A stretch of 64,000 nt of DNA from Acidimicrobiales bacterium (GCA_018401565.1 JAGYKS010000039.1:248001-312000); one strand, 5' to 3'; shown: positions 8,798-18,092, numbered from the stretch's first letter. Numbers and translations: made by a program. The notes: a model not told the origin generated them from the sequence alone.

Positions 8798-9454
8798 ATG
8801 GGAACCGACAAGCGTGAGCGTCAAAAGGCCGGAAAGATTGCCCGGGCGGAGGCAGCCCGGGATGCGCAGCGCAAGGCGGCCATGCGCAAGCGCGTCACCA
8901 CCTTCGCCGTCATCGCAGCCGTAGCCGCCCTGTTGATCGGTGTGTACCTGTGGCAGTCGGGAGACGACTCCGAGCAGGTGGCCACCACGTCGACCACCAC
9001 CCCCGTGCCGACCACCCCCTCCACTGCAGCACCCGAGGTGGTGGCAGCGGGCACTCCGTGTGTGGCCCTCGACGACACCCTGCCCCCGGGCACCCCACCG
9101 TTTGAGATCCCACTGGGCCCGCCGTCGGCGGACCTGGTCCTCGACGACCTGGTGGTGGGTGATGGGGCTGAGGCCGTGGCCAACGGCACCGTCACCATCA
9201 ACTACATCGGGGTGTCGTGCTCCACCGGCAAGATCTTCGACAGCTCCTATGAGCGTGGTCAGCCGGCCACCTTCCCCCTCGACGGGCTGATCGAAGGCTG
9301 GCAGCTGGGCATCCCGGGCATGAAGGTGGGCGGCCAGCGCCTGCTGGTCATTCCGCCCGACCTGGGCTACGGCCCGGTGGGCCGTCCCGGTTCGATTGCC
9401 GGCAACGAAACCCTCATCTTCCTGGTGGAACTGGTCGACGTCCCGGCTGCCTGA
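8798..9454 (+). CDS. Membrane-anchored FKBP-type peptidyl-prolyl isomerase
   Basis: 218 residues. A charged, Lys/Arg/Ala-rich N-terminus and one membrane helix (VTTFAVIAAVAALLIGVYLW, about 34-53) precede a Thr/Pro linker and an FKBP domain: VTINYIGVSCSTGKIFDSSY, then LIEGWQLGIPGMKVGGQRLL, then VIPPDLGYG. Most FKBP pocket residues are visible. Predicted extracytoplasmic folding factor. ATG 8798 has TAACGT eight bases upstream. Separate from, but adjacent to, the cyclophilin-like gene. Confidence 0.92.
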   Translation: MGTDKRERQKAGKIARAEAARDAQRKAAMRKRVTTFAVIAAVAALLIGVYLWQSGDDSEQVATTSTTTPVPTTPSTAAPEVVAAGTPCVALDDTLPPGTPPFEIPLGPPSADLVLDDLVVGDGAEAVANGTVTINYIGVSCSTGKIFDSSYERGQPATFPLDGLIEGWQLGIPGMKVGGQRLLVIPPDLGYGPVGRPGSIAGNETLIFLVELVDVPAA

Positions 9455-9473
9455 GCCGGCAACCCGGCTTCAG
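9451..9473 (+). terminator. Hairpin overlapping the FKBP stop codon
   Basis: CTGAGCCGG (9451-9459) pairs with CCGGCTTCAG (9464-9473) with a single-base bulge. No U-run follows. Confidence 0.4.
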
Positions 9474-9489
9474 CTCCAGTGCCCAGGCA

Positions 9490-9540
9490 AGCTGCAGCAC
9501 CTGCAGCGCCTGCAGCACCTCCAATTCCTGCAGCACCCGG
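9490..9540. repeat. CTGCAG-containing tandem repeat
   Basis: Units of CTGCAGCACC or CTGCAGCGCC, some interrupted, between the convergent FKBP and peptidase E-like genes. Confidence 0.7.
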
Positions 9541-9563
9541 AGGGCAGGCCTGCGCGTCGCCGG

Positions 9564-10249
9564 TCAGGGCTGCATGTCGTCGAGCGACACCACGGCGCCG
9601 TTCAGGTACACCACGACATTGCCCGCACCCTCAACCCGCCACACGCCGTCGGCGGAGCGCAACAGCGCCGTGGACGAGTCGATACCCGCCACATACAACC
9701 CCTTCGGCGCCAGCGTCACGGTGCGGTGGACCTTGTCGTGCGACCACTGCTCAAAACGCGGGATGACCGACACGCCTTCCACAACCCCAGGCCAACCGTG
9801 AACGCCCCACCGCGGGTGTCAACCATGGGATCACACAGCACGTCAGCCCCCGCCGACGTGCCAGCCAGAGCGGCACCAGCCAGCCACGCCGAGACGATGG
9901 CATCGAACACCGGGGTGTCCTTGAGCACCGAACGCAGATGCATGGGCGAGCTGCCGGCCAGATAGATGAAGCGGGCGCTGCGCACCTCCTCGACCAGCTC
10001 GGGCAGGTAGGCGTCGCGGCGGGTCAGTACCCCAAGCCCACGGGCGGCACCTCCCAGCCCGGTGAACCACGCCTCTGCCTGGGCCACCAGCAGTTCGGGA
10101 TACTCGTAGGCCGATCCGGTGGGAAGGACCAGTACCTCATCAGCGGCCACAGCGGTGAGCAGTTCGCTGTCGAACGAGCACCCGGGCGTCCACTCACCGC
10201 CACCCACCAGTGCCAACGGACCGGCACCTGAGGTGTCCACGGCGCTCAT
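9564..10249 (-). CDS. Peptidase E/cyanophycinase-like S51 hydrolase (frameshifted)
   Basis: The first ~155 codons from ATG 10249 give LALVGGGEWTPGC, VLVLPTGSAYEYPE and the nucleophile elbow ALAGTSAGADVLCDPM, with catalytic Ser as in the S51 family (dipeptidase E, cyanophycinase). Near 9785 the frame shifts. The second frame (VEGVSVIPRFEQWSHD to the stop at 9564) completes the domain. The expected intact protein is about 228 residues. ATG 10249 overlaps the stop of the upstream methyltransferase by four bases, so the two are coupled. The substrate is unknown; no cyanophycin synthetase is visible. Confidence 0.75.
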
Positions 10250-10857
10250 CGGGGGGCCTTGGGCAACGCCGTTGCGAAACGCTCGGCTCGCAACTGGACA
10301 AACGACCGCAGGGGCCAGATCAGGGTGGGCATGGTGAACCTCTCCACATCAGTGACGGTAAGACCAGACAGGCGGACAGTGGCGGGCAGATCCCGGGCGA
10401 GGTGCACCCCGCGCGCCGGAGCGAGCAACGCCCCCAGCGAGGCAGACAGCACCCCCATGGCACCGGGACGGAACCCCGGTTCCACCGCCATCACCACACC
10501 ATCGGGGGCCAGCAGGCTGGCGACCACGGCCAGCGCGGTACCGAGGTCGGCGAAGCGGGCAAGGCCAGCCACGGTGACCACAGCGTCGTAGCTACCGGCC
10601 TGACCAACATCGAGACCCTGATCGAGGGCGTGACGCAGCACGCTGCGGTGGTCGGCACGTCCCAGGTCCAACACCCGCTCGTACCGGCCGCCGCCAACAT
10701 CGGCCAACATCTCGGCGTGGCGCCGCTCAAGCTCAAGCCTGACCACCGCCGGCCAGCGCGCAGGGAGATCGGGCCGCGCTGCCACGGTCACGGGATTGGC
10801 ATCACCCGACGGCGACGACGATGGTGGGACGGCGCGTGGCCGTGCCGGATCAGACAC
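10246..10857 (-). CDS. SAM-dependent methyltransferase-like protein
   Basis: About 203 residues. Visible class I methyltransferase features are YERVLDLG (a degenerate SAM loop), YDAVVTVAGLARFADLG (post-motif region) and VVASLLAPDGVVMAVEP (motif III). The SAM loop lacks the usual Gly-rich run, so activity is uncertain. I place the start at GTG 10857 because TAGGCT lies eight bases before it; an in-frame ATG at 10887 exists but overlaps that box. Translationally coupled to the peptidase E-like gene. Substrate unknown. Confidence 0.65.
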   Translation of the reverse strand: MSDPARPRAVPPSSSPSGDANPVTVAARPDLPARWPAVVRLELERRHAEMLADVGGGRYERVLDLGRADHRSVLRHALDQGLDVGQAGSYDAVVTVAGLARFADLGTALAVVASLLAPDGVVMAVEPGFRPGAMGVLSASLGALLAPARGVHLARDLPATVRLSGLTVTDVERFTMPTLIWPLRSFVQLRAERFATALPKAPR

Positions 10858-10865
10858 GATCACCG

Positions 10866-10871
10866 AGCCTA
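10866..10871 (-). promoter_or_regulatory. Leaderless -10 box (TAGGCT)
   Basis: Eight bases before GTG 10857 on the minus strand; it decides that start. Confidence 0.4.
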
Positions 10872-11000
10872 CCGGGGGGCCGGTCATCGCCTTGCCGCCA
10901 CCGCCAACACACCCACCGACACACGACCGTCACGCCCCGGTCAGCCACCAGCGCACAGCCGGTCATCGGGCGCCGCTGGCGTCGCAACGCGCCACATCGG

Positions 11001-11006
11001 TAGCGT
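11001..11006 (+). promoter_or_regulatory. Leaderless -10 box (TAGCGT)
   Basis: Eight bases before ATG 11015. Confidence 0.45.
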
Positions 11007-11014
11007 GTCGCCCC

Positions 11015-11863
11015 ATGACCATCACACGGGTAGGCGTCGTCGGTTCAGGAATCATGGGTTCGGGTATCGCCCAGGTTGCAGCGCAGTCTGGTTTCGAGGT
11101 GGTGCTGCGTTCGCGCAGCCAGGCCACCGCCGACGCCACGCTGGCAGCCCTGGGCAAGTCGCTCAACAAGCTGGTCGACAAGGGCCGCATGGAAGCCGAC
11201 GCCGCTGCGATGGTGCTGGGTCGGGTCACCGCCGTCGAGGACCTCGCTGCGCTGGCCGACTGTGACCTGGTGATCGAGTCAGTGGTGGAGGACCTTGACA
11301 CCAAGCGCGAGCTGTTCACCCAGCTCGACGCCGTGGTCAAGGCCGGGGCCATCCTGGCCACCAACACCTCGACCCTGCCGGTGGTGGAGATGGCCATGGC
11401 CACCCAGCGCCCCGACCGGGTGTGCGGCATCCACTTTTTCAACCCCGCCCCGATGATGGCCCTGGTTGAACTGGTGCGTCCGCTGACCGCCAGCGACGAG
11501 ACCATGGCCGAGGCCCTGGCCTTCGCCAGCGAGTGCGGAAAGTCTCCGGTGCACGTGACCGATCAGGCCGGGTTCATCGTGAACGCCCTGTTGTTCCCGT
11601 ATCTCAACAACGCCGTGCGTCTGCTGGAAAACGGTGTGGCCTCGGCCGAGGACATCGACTCCGCCATGAAGGGCGGCTGCAACTTCCCCATGGGTCCGCT
11701 GGCGCTTTTGGACCTGGTCGGCCTGGACACGTCGCTGGCCATCCTCGACGCCCTGTACGCCGAATTCCGCGACGCCAACTACGCCGCCGTGCCGGTCCTG
11801 CGCCGCAAGGTGGCCGCCGGGCAGCTGGGTCGCAAGTCCGGTCAGGGCTTCTACAGCTACTGA
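11015..11863 (+). CDS. 3-hydroxybutyryl-CoA dehydrogenase
   Basis: 282 residues, the usual length of the single-function enzyme. The NAD(P)-binding motif GSGIMGSGIAQVAAQSG is at the start, followed by CDLVIESVVEDLDTKRELF, ILATNTSTLPV and the catalytic His in GIHFFNPAPMMALVELV. It interconverts acetoacetyl-CoA and 3-hydroxybutyryl-CoA (fadB2/hbd type). With the thiolase at 23.8 kb and the crotonyl-CoA carboxylase/reductase at 22-23.6 kb it fits the front end of an ethylmalonyl-CoA pathway, though it also serves fatty-acid metabolism. TAGCGT lies eight bases before ATG 11015. Confidence 0.94.
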   Translation: MTITRVGVVGSGIMGSGIAQVAAQSGFEVVLRSRSQATADATLAALGKSLNKLVDKGRMEADAAAMVLGRVTAVEDLAALADCDLVIESVVEDLDTKRELFTQLDAVVKAGAILATNTSTLPVVEMAMATQRPDRVCGIHFFNPAPMMALVELVRPLTASDETMAEALAFASECGKSPVHVTDQAGFIVNALLFPYLNNAVRLLENGVASAEDIDSAMKGGCNFPMGPLALLDLVGLDTSLAILDALYAEFRDANYAAVPVLRRKVAAGQLGRKSGQGFYSY

Positions 11864-11887
11864 GCCCCACCGGGGTCGTCGCCAGCC

Positions 11888-11917
11888 GCCACGGCGTCAC
11901 GGCGTCACGGCGTCACG
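11888..11917. repeat. CGGCGTCAC tandem repeat
   Basis: Three 9-bp units just after the dehydrogenase stop, between convergent genes. Confidence 0.75.
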
Positions 11918-11921
11918 TGCC

Positions 11922-12197
11922 CTAGTAGCCCGAGCCGCCCGAACTGCCCGAACCACTCGAGTCGTCTGAGTCGTCCATTTCCGCGCCCGGGCCGCTGGGC
12001 GATCCCTCGGCCGGCGGCAGGATGTCGTCGGCGTCAACATTCACGTCGGCCGGGTCGTTCGGTTCGTCGTCGTTTCCTGAGGTTGAGCACGCCAGCCCGC
12101 CGAGGGCCAGCCCACCTGCCATGGCGACAATGGCAATGCGTCGGACCAGCGACGTGGTCCCAGAAGTTCGGCTCGATGATGTGGTCGACGGTGTCAT
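11922..12197 (-). CDS. Small Ser/Asp/Gly-rich lipoprotein
   Basis: 91 residues from ATG 12197. It has a Ser/Thr-rich start, Arg-Arg, a hydrophobic helix (IAIVAMAGGLALGGLAC) ending in lipobox LGGLAC, then an acidic tail with DDSDDSSGSGSSGGSGY at its end. Predicted lipid-anchored on the outer face. No domain is recognised in the mature part. An in-frame start at 12305 would add residues that do not look like a signal peptide. Confidence 0.6.
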   Translation of the reverse strand: MTPSTTSSSRTSGTTSLVRRIAIVAMAGGLALGGLACSTSGNDDEPNDPADVNVDADDILPPAEGSPSGPGAEMDDSDDSSGSGSSGGSGY

Positions 12198-12303
12198 GCG
12201 TGGTACTCCGGATCTCGATGGTGGACGGATACAAGCATGGTACGCGCTCGCCTGGGTGGGCATGGGTCCGCGGTCGGTCGGTCGAACCCGGTAGAACACA
12301 CCC

Positions 12304-12972
12304 ATGGCAATCGAGCCACCAGCAAGCGTGTGGGCCTTCCCGTCGGCTCAGCGCGCCCATCACAGTGGGCTGGTGGCTGCCGGTGGCGACCTGGCACCGG
12401 GGACATTGCTGGCCGCCTACCGAAGTGGGTTGTTCCCCATGCCCGGTGACGTCGCCGGCGAAATCCACTGGTGGTCACCGGACCCGCGCGGGGTCATCGA
12501 ACTGGACGCGTTTCACGCCAGTCGCTCGCTCCAGCGGTCCCGACGCAGGTTCGACGTGCGCGTCGACACCTGTTTTCGCCAGGTCGTGACCACCTGCAGC
12601 GCACTCGACCGACCCGGGGCGTGGATCACCGAGCCCATCGTTGACGCCTACTGCCAACTGCACGAGCTGGGATGGGCCCACAGCGTCGAAGTGTTCGACA
12701 CCGACGGCGCCCTGGTGGGTGGCCTGTACGGGGTGGGGATCGGCGGGTTCTTTGCCGGAGAATCAATGTTCCACCTCGTCACCGACGCCTCAAAGATGGC
12801 GGTGTGGGCCCTGGTGGACGTGCTGGCCGCCGGTGGCGCCACCCTGTTCGACGTGCAGTGGACCACCGATCACCTGCGCACCCTGGGTGCCACCGACCTC
12901 TCCCGGGACCGGTACCTCCAGCGACTGACCGGGGCGGTGTCGGCGCCCGTCGACCCCTTCGCCCCACGCTGA
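12304..12972 (+). CDS. aat: Leucyl/phenylalanyl-tRNA--protein transferase
   Basis: 222 residues. The diagnostic FPMP of GLFPMPGDVAGEIHWWSPDPRGVI, the VGGLYGVGIGGFFAGESMF segment and ASKMAVWALVDVL match the Aat family. It attaches Leu or Phe to N-terminal Arg/Lys of proteins, marking them for ClpS-ClpAP in the N-degron pathway. No clp gene is adjacent. ATG 12304 has neither an obvious ribosome-binding site nor a clean -10 box. Confidence 0.95.
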   Translation: MAIEPPASVWAFPSAQRAHHSGLVAAGGDLAPGTLLAAYRSGLFPMPGDVAGEIHWWSPDPRGVIELDAFHASRSLQRSRRRFDVRVDTCFRQVVTTCSALDRPGAWITEPIVDAYCQLHELGWAHSVEVFDTDGALVGGLYGVGIGGFFAGESMFHLVTDASKMAVWALVDVLAAGGATLFDVQWTTDHLRTLGATDLSRDRYLQRLTGAVSAPVDPFAPR

Positions 12973-13054
12973 CCACCCGGTGGCGGTGGCCGGCGGGCAC
13001 ATCGCAATGGCGGTCAAGATGACACGGACCCGCTGCGCGCGGGACGATAGGGAC

Positions 13055-15052
13055 ATGGCCGAATCGAACGACCAGCACACCAACCCGCGACTGAGCGAGC
13101 GGGACCGCCCGTGGATGATGCGCACCTACTCGGGGCATTCCACCGCCGAGGCCTCCAACGCGCTGTACCGGACCAATCTGTCCAAGGGACAGACCGGGTT
13201 GTCCATCGCCTTCGACCTTCCCACCCAGTGCGGCTACGACCCCGACGACATCCGGGCTCGCAGTGAGGTGGGCAAGGTGGGTGTGCCGGTGTCGCACATC
13301 GGTCACATGCGCAGCCTGCTCGACGGCATTCCCGTCGGTGACATGAACACGTCCATGACCATCAACGCCCCGGCGGCGTGGATGCTGGGCCTGTACGTGG
13401 CCAACGCCGAGGAACAGGGGGTGGCATCGAGCGCCCTGCGCGGCACCACCCAGAACGACATCGTCAAGGAGTACCTGTCACGAGGCACCTACATCTTCCC
13501 GCCCGAGCCGTCGCGCCGGCTGATCGTGGACATGGTGGCGTTCTGTGCCGAGTGGATCCCCAAGTGGAACCCGATGAACGTGTGCTCGTACCACCTGCAA
13601 GAGGCCGGGGCCACGCCGGTGCAGGAGATCGCCTTCAGCCTGGCCACCGCCATCGACGTGCTAGATGCCGTGCGTGACTCGGGCCAGGTCACCCCCGAGA
13701 AGTTCGGCGCCGTGGTGGGGTCCATCTCGTTTTTCGTCAACGCCGGCATCCGGTTCGTGGAAGAGACGGCCAAGCTTCGGGCGTTCACCGAACTGTGGGA
13801 CCGCATCACCTTTGAGCGCTACGGCGTCACCGACGCCAAGCAGCGTCGGTTCCGCTACGGCGTGCAGGTGAACTCGCTGGGACTCACCGAGGCCCAGCCC
13901 GAAAACAACGTGCAGCGCATCGTGCTGGAGATGCTGGCCGTCACCATGTCACGCGACTCGCGGGCCCGGTCCATTCAGTTGCCGGCGTGGAACGAGGCCA
14001 TGGGCCTGCCCCGCCCGTGGGACCAGCAGTGGTCGCTGCGCATGCAGCAGGTGCTGGCGTTCGAAACCGACCTGCTTGAGTACGGCGACCTGTTCGCCGG
14101 CAGCCACGTGATGGAAGCCCTCACCGCCGAGCTGGTGGAGTCGGCCCAGACCGAGCTGGACGAGGTGCTGGCCATGGGCGGCGCATTTGCCGCCATCGAG
14201 GAACTCAAGGGCCGTCTGGTGCGCTCCAACGCCGAACGGGTGCGTCGCATCGAGAGCGGCGACCAGACGGTGGTGGGGGTCAACAGCTACACCGAGACCG
14301 CCGAGTCGCCCCTGGGCGGCGAGGAGTCCATCCTCAAGGTGGATCCCAACGTGGAGGCCGCCACCATCGCCGGGGTGCAGGCGTGGCGCGCCGACCGTGA
14401 CGCCGACGCCGTGAAGCGGGCCATCGACGAGCTGCGCCGGGCCGCCGAATCGGGCGACAACGTGATGCCGGCCACCATCGACCTGGCCCACGCCGGTGGC
14501 ACCACCGGTGAATGGGCTGGCACCCTGCGCGAGGTGTTCGGCGAGTACCGCGCCCCCACCGGTGTGGCCGCCGCCCTGGGCGCCGGAGTGCTGCCCGACG
14601 GCCTGGCCGACGCGGCGCGTGCGGTGGCCGCCCTCCCCGGAGGCCCCCCACGGTTCCTGGTGGCAAAGCCTGGCCTCGACGGCCATTCCAGTGGCGCCGA
14701 GCAGATCGCTGTGGCCGCCCGCGACGCCGGGTTCGAGGTGATTTACCAGGGCATTCGGCTCACCCCCGAACAGATCGCTGCGGTGGCACGCGACGAAGAC
14801 CCTGAGGTGATCGGTCTGTCCATCCTGTCGGGCAGTCACATGTCACTGGTTCCCGAGGTCATGCGCCTGCTGGCCGACGCCGGGGTGGATGCCCCGGTGG
14901 TTGTCGGGGGCATCATCCCTGAAGACGACCGTGACCCCCTGCTGGCCGCCGGGGTTGCTGCGGTCTACACCCCCAAGGACTTCGAGCTGGGTCGCATCAT
15001 GAGCGACCTGGCCCGGCTGGTGGGCGAACGTCGATCAGCCGCAACCAGCTGA
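13055..15052 (+). CDS. meaA: Coenzyme B12-dependent acyl-CoA mutase, MeaA/ethylmalonyl-CoA mutase type
   Basis: 665 residues in one chain. The catalytic TIM-barrel domain is at about 20-500 (RPWMMRTYSGHSTAEASN, FDLPTQCGYDPDD, WNPMNVCSYHLQEAGATPVQE). The B12-binding domain is C-terminal with DGHSSG (base-off DxHxxG) and SILSGSHMSLVPEVM. RTYSGHS rather than RQYAGFS of methylmalonyl-CoA mutase points to the ethylmalonyl-CoA mutase/MeaA clade. It would convert (2R)-ethylmalonyl-CoA to (2S)-methylsuccinyl-CoA. ATG 13055 follows AGGGAC; the upstream frame is open but not conserved-looking. No cobalamin riboswitch is seen in the 82-base gap upstream. Confidence 0.88.
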   Translation: MAESNDQHTNPRLSERDRPWMMRTYSGHSTAEASNALYRTNLSKGQTGLSIAFDLPTQCGYDPDDIRARSEVGKVGVPVSHIGHMRSLLDGIPVGDMNTSMTINAPAAWMLGLYVANAEEQGVASSALRGTTQNDIVKEYLSRGTYIFPPEPSRRLIVDMVAFCAEWIPKWNPMNVCSYHLQEAGATPVQEIAFSLATAIDVLDAVRDSGQVTPEKFGAVVGSISFFVNAGIRFVEETAKLRAFTELWDRITFERYGVTDAKQRRFRYGVQVNSLGLTEAQPENNVQRIVLEMLAVTMSRDSRARSIQLPAWNEAMGLPRPWDQQWSLRMQQVLAFETDLLEYGDLFAGSHVMEALTAELVESAQTELDEVLAMGGAFAAIEELKGRLVRSNAERVRRIESGDQTVVGVNSYTETAESPLGGEESILKVDPNVEAATIAGVQAWRADRDADAVKRAIDELRRAAESGDNVMPATIDLAHAGGTTGEWAGTLREVFGEYRAPTGVAAALGAGVLPDGLADAARAVAALPGGPPRFLVAKPGLDGHSSGAEQIAVAARDAGFEVIYQGIRLTPEQIAAVARDEDPEVIGLSILSGSHMSLVPEVMRLLADAGVDAPVVVGGIIPEDDRDPLLAAGVAAVYTPKDFELGRIMSDLARLVGERRSAATS

Positions 15053-15114
15053 CGTCACCAACCTGACGACGCCCAGCTGGCCTGACGACGCCCAGCTGGC
15101 CTGACGTCACCCAC
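15049..15114. repeat. 19-bp tandem repeat at the end of meaA
   Basis: Two exact units of CTGACGACGCCCAGCTGGC (15063, 15082), flanked on both sides by CTGACGTCACC-AC. The first flank contains the meaA stop codon, and each unit begins with the same CTGACG. Confidence 0.85.
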
Positions 15115-15123
15115 CTGATTCGA

Positions 15124-16143
15124 TCAGCTTGAGGTGACCACGAAGCAGCGGTCGGCCAGCGACCCGAAGGCGTAGTCGGAGAACAACCCCGAGTACATGG
15201 CTCGGGTCTTGGCACTCCATTCCAGCGCCTCGGGGTGGGCGATGCGTCGGCCCACCTGGGTGACGCCGCCTTCGTACACCCGGTACTCGGCCCACATGCC
15301 CGGGAATTCCTTCACCGACGCCACCTCCACCCACGGCACGTCGCGGGTGGCGCTGAACCGGCGCACCCGGTTGCGATGGGTGTGTCCGGCAAAGTAGCCC
15401 CGGATGTTCGGATGGGCGGCCACCACCTCCACCAGGCGTTCGGAGTCGTCGGGATCGATGCCGAAGTAGTCGTCGGGTCGCTGGTGCGACTCGGGGTTCC
15501 AGCAGTGGTGATGGCCAAACACCAGAATCGGCACCCCGGCCTCAGCCCGGGCGGCGTCGGTGGCGGTGTCGCGCAGCCAGGCCAGGGTGTCACCGTCCAC
15601 GCCGCCAGTGGGTTTGCCGTCGATGCTGGTGTCGATCATCGCCAGGGTCACCCCGGGCAACTCCACGGTGAAGGGGGCGGCGTCGCCAACGTGTTGGTGG
15701 TGGTAGCTCTCGTGATTGCCGCGAATGTGGTGCAGGCGTTCGCCGAACACCGGGGAGTAGAAGTCGCAAAAGCGCTGGTATTCGTCGTCGGTTCCGTTGG
15801 AGGTGAGGTCGCCTTTGACCACCACGGCGGCCGGTTCGATGGCCTCCATCTCGGTGATGACGTGACGGTTCATCAACTCGGGGTAGGGCTCGGCCCCCTC
15901 GGGAACGGAGAAGGTGGGTCCCACCTCGGGTGCCCAGTCGACCAGGCCGCACTCCACCTCACCGAAGTGCACGTCGTTGACGGTGGCAAAGCGGCACAGC
16001 AGTTCGCCGGGGGGACGGGCCAGGGTTCGGAACACGAACCCGTCGAACTCGTACAGGTGGTCGGGCTCGAGGTCGCTGTAGGTGCGCACGTCGAGGTCGT
16101 CGTGGACCACCGCCTCGTCCTCGGCCACCGTGGTGAGATCCAT
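15124..16143 (-). CDS. Calcineurin-like metallophosphoesterase
   Basis: 339 residues. The five metal-binding blocks are visible in order: NDVHFG, VVKGDLTSNG, IRGNHESYH, VFGHHHCWN and FAGHTHRNR. This is the class III cyclic-nucleotide phosphodiesterase/metallophosphatase fold; the closest named relatives are CpdA/Rv0805, but the substrate cannot be inferred. An N-terminal extension of about 45 residues precedes the domain. ATG 16143 has TAGACT seven bases upstream. No signal peptide. Confidence 0.85.
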   Translation of the reverse strand: MDLTTVAEDEAVVHDDLDVRTYSDLEPDHLYEFDGFVFRTLARPPGELLCRFATVNDVHFGEVECGLVDWAPEVGPTFSVPEGAEPYPELMNRHVITEMEAIEPAAVVVKGDLTSNGTDDEYQRFCDFYSPVFGERLHHIRGNHESYHHQHVGDAAPFTVELPGVTLAMIDTSIDGKPTGGVDGDTLAWLRDTATDAARAEAGVPILVFGHHHCWNPESHQRPDDYFGIDPDDSERLVEVVAAHPNIRGYFAGHTHRNRVRRFSATRDVPWVEVASVKEFPGMWAEYRVYEGGVTQVGRRIAHPEALEWSAKTRAMYSGLFSDYAFGSLADRCFVVTSS

Positions 16144-16150
16144 GGCCGCG

Positions 16151-16156
16151 AGTCTA
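16151..16156 (-). promoter_or_regulatory. Leaderless -10 box (TAGACT)
   Basis: Seven bases before ATG 16143 on the minus strand. Confidence 0.45.
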
Positions 16157-16169
16157 CGACCGGCCCGTC

Positions 16170-16247
16170 AGGGCAGCCGGTCTGTGAGGGCCTGTGCGCC
16201 AGGGCCTGTGCGTCAGGGGCCTGTGCGTCAAGGCAGCCAGTGCGTCA
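16170..16247. repeat. Tandem repeat after accE
   Basis: Minus-strand units close to CCTGACGCACAGGCC, about 15 bp, several copies with changes. They begin at the accE stop codon. Confidence 0.7.
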
Positions 16248-16481
16248 GGGTCGGTCGCGCCGGGTGGGGACCGGCTTGGTCCACCACCGACCCGAGAACC
16301 GCCAGCGCGGCGTCACCCGGGCGATGTCGTCACTACCACCGGACGTGAACACCGACATCGCTGCCACCACCGCAGCAACCTCGGCGGCCGTGGTCGGTGC
16401 CCGATGGCCGGCCCTGGGGCCCGCACCGGAGGACACGGTGGCAACCGACACTGGGGCTGCGCTGGCGTCGTCGCCGCTCAC
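16245..16481 (-). CDS. Acyl-CoA carboxylase epsilon subunit (AccE-like)
   Basis: 78 residues. GTG 16481 overlaps the stop of the carboxyltransferase gene (GTGA), so the two are coupled. The family pattern is present: a Pro-Thr followed by an Ala/Val helix ([15 protein letters not shown]), then a basic Trp-containing end ([12 protein letters not shown]). In Streptomyces and mycobacteria such small proteins bridge the biotinylated alpha and the beta subunits and raise activity. The call rests on length, position and this pattern. Confidence 0.7.
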   Translation of the reverse strand: MSGDDASAAPVSVATVSSGAGPRAGHRAPTTAAEVAAVVAAMSVFTSGGSDDIARVTPRWRFSGRWWTKPVPTRRDRP

Positions 16482-18031
16482 AGCGGGATGTTCCCGTGCT
16501 TGCGCTTGGGGAGTTCCTCACGCTTGGAACGCAGGAGTTCCAGACTGGCGATGAGCTTCACCCGGGTCTCGGCCGGGTCGATCACGTCGTCGATGTAGCC
16601 ACGCTCGGCGGCGTTGTAGGGATTGGCAAACCGCTCGGTGTACTCCTCGACGAGCTCAGCCCGGCGAGCGACGGGATCGGCGGCTTCGGCCAGTTCCCGT
16701 CGGTAGACGATCTCCACGGCGCCCTGCGAGCCCATCACGGCCAGCTCGGCCGACGGCCACGCAAAGGCCAGGTCGGCACCGATGGACTTGGAGTTCATCA
16801 CCACGTACGCACCGCCGTAGGCCTTGCGGGTGATGACCTGAATGCGCGGCACGGTGGCTTCGCAGTAGGCGTACAGCAGCTTGGCCCCATGACGGATGAT
16901 CCCGCCGTACTCCTGGTCCACGCCGGGCAGGAAGCCGGGGACGTCCACGAACGTGACCAGCGGGATGTTGAAGGCGTCGCAGGTGCGCACGAACCGGGCG
17001 GCCTTTTCCGAGCTTTCGATATCGAGCACCCCGGCCATGAACTTGGGCTGGTTGCCCACGATGCCAACGCTGTGACCACCGAGCCGGGCGAACCCGCACA
17101 CGATGTTGGGGGCCCAGGTGGGGAAGTACTCAAAGAAGTCCCCGTCGTCGACCACGCCGGCGATGACCTCGGTCATGTCGTAGGGCTGGTTGGGTGATGC
17201 CGGGATGAGGTCACCCACCTCGGGGCACAGGCGCCCGGGGTCGTCGGCAGACTCGAAGAACGGGGGCTCCTCGAGGTTGTTCGACGGCAGGAAACTGAAC
17301 AGGTAGCGCACGTCGTCGAGCACCGAGCGCTCGTCGGGGCCCACGAACGTGGCCACACCGGACTTCGAGCCATGGCTGCGGGCGCCACCGAGTTCTTCGA
17401 GGGTGACTTCCTCACCGGTGACGGTCTTGACCACGTCGGGACCGGTGATGAACATGTGCGAGGTCTGGTCCACCATGAAGATGAAGTCGGTCATGGCCGG
17501 GCTGTACACCGCTCCACCGGCACACGGCCCGAGGATCACGCTGATCTGGGGCGTCACGCCCGAGGCCTTCACGTTGCGGTGGAAGATGCCGCCGTACGAC
17601 GCCAGCGACACCACACCCTCCTGGATGCGGGCCCCGGCACCGTCGTTGAGGCCGATCACCGGTGCGCCCACCGACAGGGCCAGGTCCATCACCTTGTGGA
17701 TCTTTTCGGCGAACACCTCGCCAAGGGCCCCGCCGAACACGGTGAAGTCCTGAGAGAACACGAACACCTTGCGGCCATCGATGGTGCCCCAGCCCGTCAC
17801 CACACCATCGGTGTAGGGGCGATCGGCCAGCGCCTCACCGGCACGATGGCGGGCCAGCATGTCCAGTTCGTGGAACGAGTCGGGGTCGAGCAGGTGCTCG
17901 ATGCGCTCACGGGCGGTGAGCTTGCCCTTGTCGTGCTGGCGGTCCACCGACCGCTGCGAACCGGGCTGCAGGGCAGCAGCACGGCGCTCGGCCAGGTCGG
18001 CGAGATGGTCGGACATGGAACGATCAGCCAT
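16478..18031 (-). CDS. pccB: Propionyl-CoA/acyl-CoA carboxylase beta subunit (carboxyltransferase)
   Basis: 517 residues, full length for the family. N-terminal [26 protein letters not shown], oxyanion segments [14 protein letters not shown] and [10 protein letters not shown], then the C-terminal carboxyltransferase half with [29 protein letters not shown] (shown as overlapping parts in the protein) and [19 protein letters not shown]. It moves carboxybiotin to propionyl-CoA or acetyl-CoA. Here it fits conversion of propionyl-CoA made by the ethylmalonyl-CoA pathway. ATG 18031 has TAGATT eight bases upstream. The biotin-carrying alpha subunit is not in the window. Confidence 0.94.
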   Translation of the reverse strand: MADRSMSDHLADLAERRAAALQPGSQRSVDRQHDKGKLTARERIEHLLDPDSFHELDMLARHRAGEALADRPYTDGVVTGWGTIDGRKVFVFSQDFTVFGGALGEVFAEKIHKVMDLALSVGAPVIGLNDGAGARIQEGVVSLASYGGIFHRNVKASGVTPQISVILGPCAGGAVYSPAMTDFIFMVDQTSHMFITGPDVVKTVTGEEVTLEELGGARSHGSKSGVATFVGPDERSVLDDVRYLFSFLPSNNLEEPPFFESADDPGRLCPEVGDLIPASPNQPYDMTEVIAGVVDDGDFFEYFPTWAPNIVCGFARLGGHSVGIVGNQPKFMAGVLDIESSEKAARFVRTCDAFNIPLVTFVDVPGFLPGVDQEYGGIIRHGAKLLYAYCEATVPRIQVITRKAYGGAYVVMNSKSIGADLAFAWPSAELAVMGSQGAVEIVYRRELAEAADPVARRAELVEEYTERFANPYNAAERGYIDDVIDPAETRVKLIASLELLRSKREELPKRKHGNIPL

Positions 18032-18039
18032 GGCCGCAG

Positions 18040-18045
18040 AATCTA
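18040..18045 (-). promoter_or_regulatory. Leaderless -10 box (TAGATT)
   Basis: Eight bases before ATG 18031 on the minus strand. Confidence 0.4.
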
Positions 18046-18092
18046 CCGTTCACGGGCCTCGTGACCCCAATGCTCGTGGGTGCGGGGCGCAC

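Noticed and set aside
12973-13054. Cobalamin riboswitch before the B12-dependent mutase
   Set aside because: Only 82 bases are available and no B12-box is seen.
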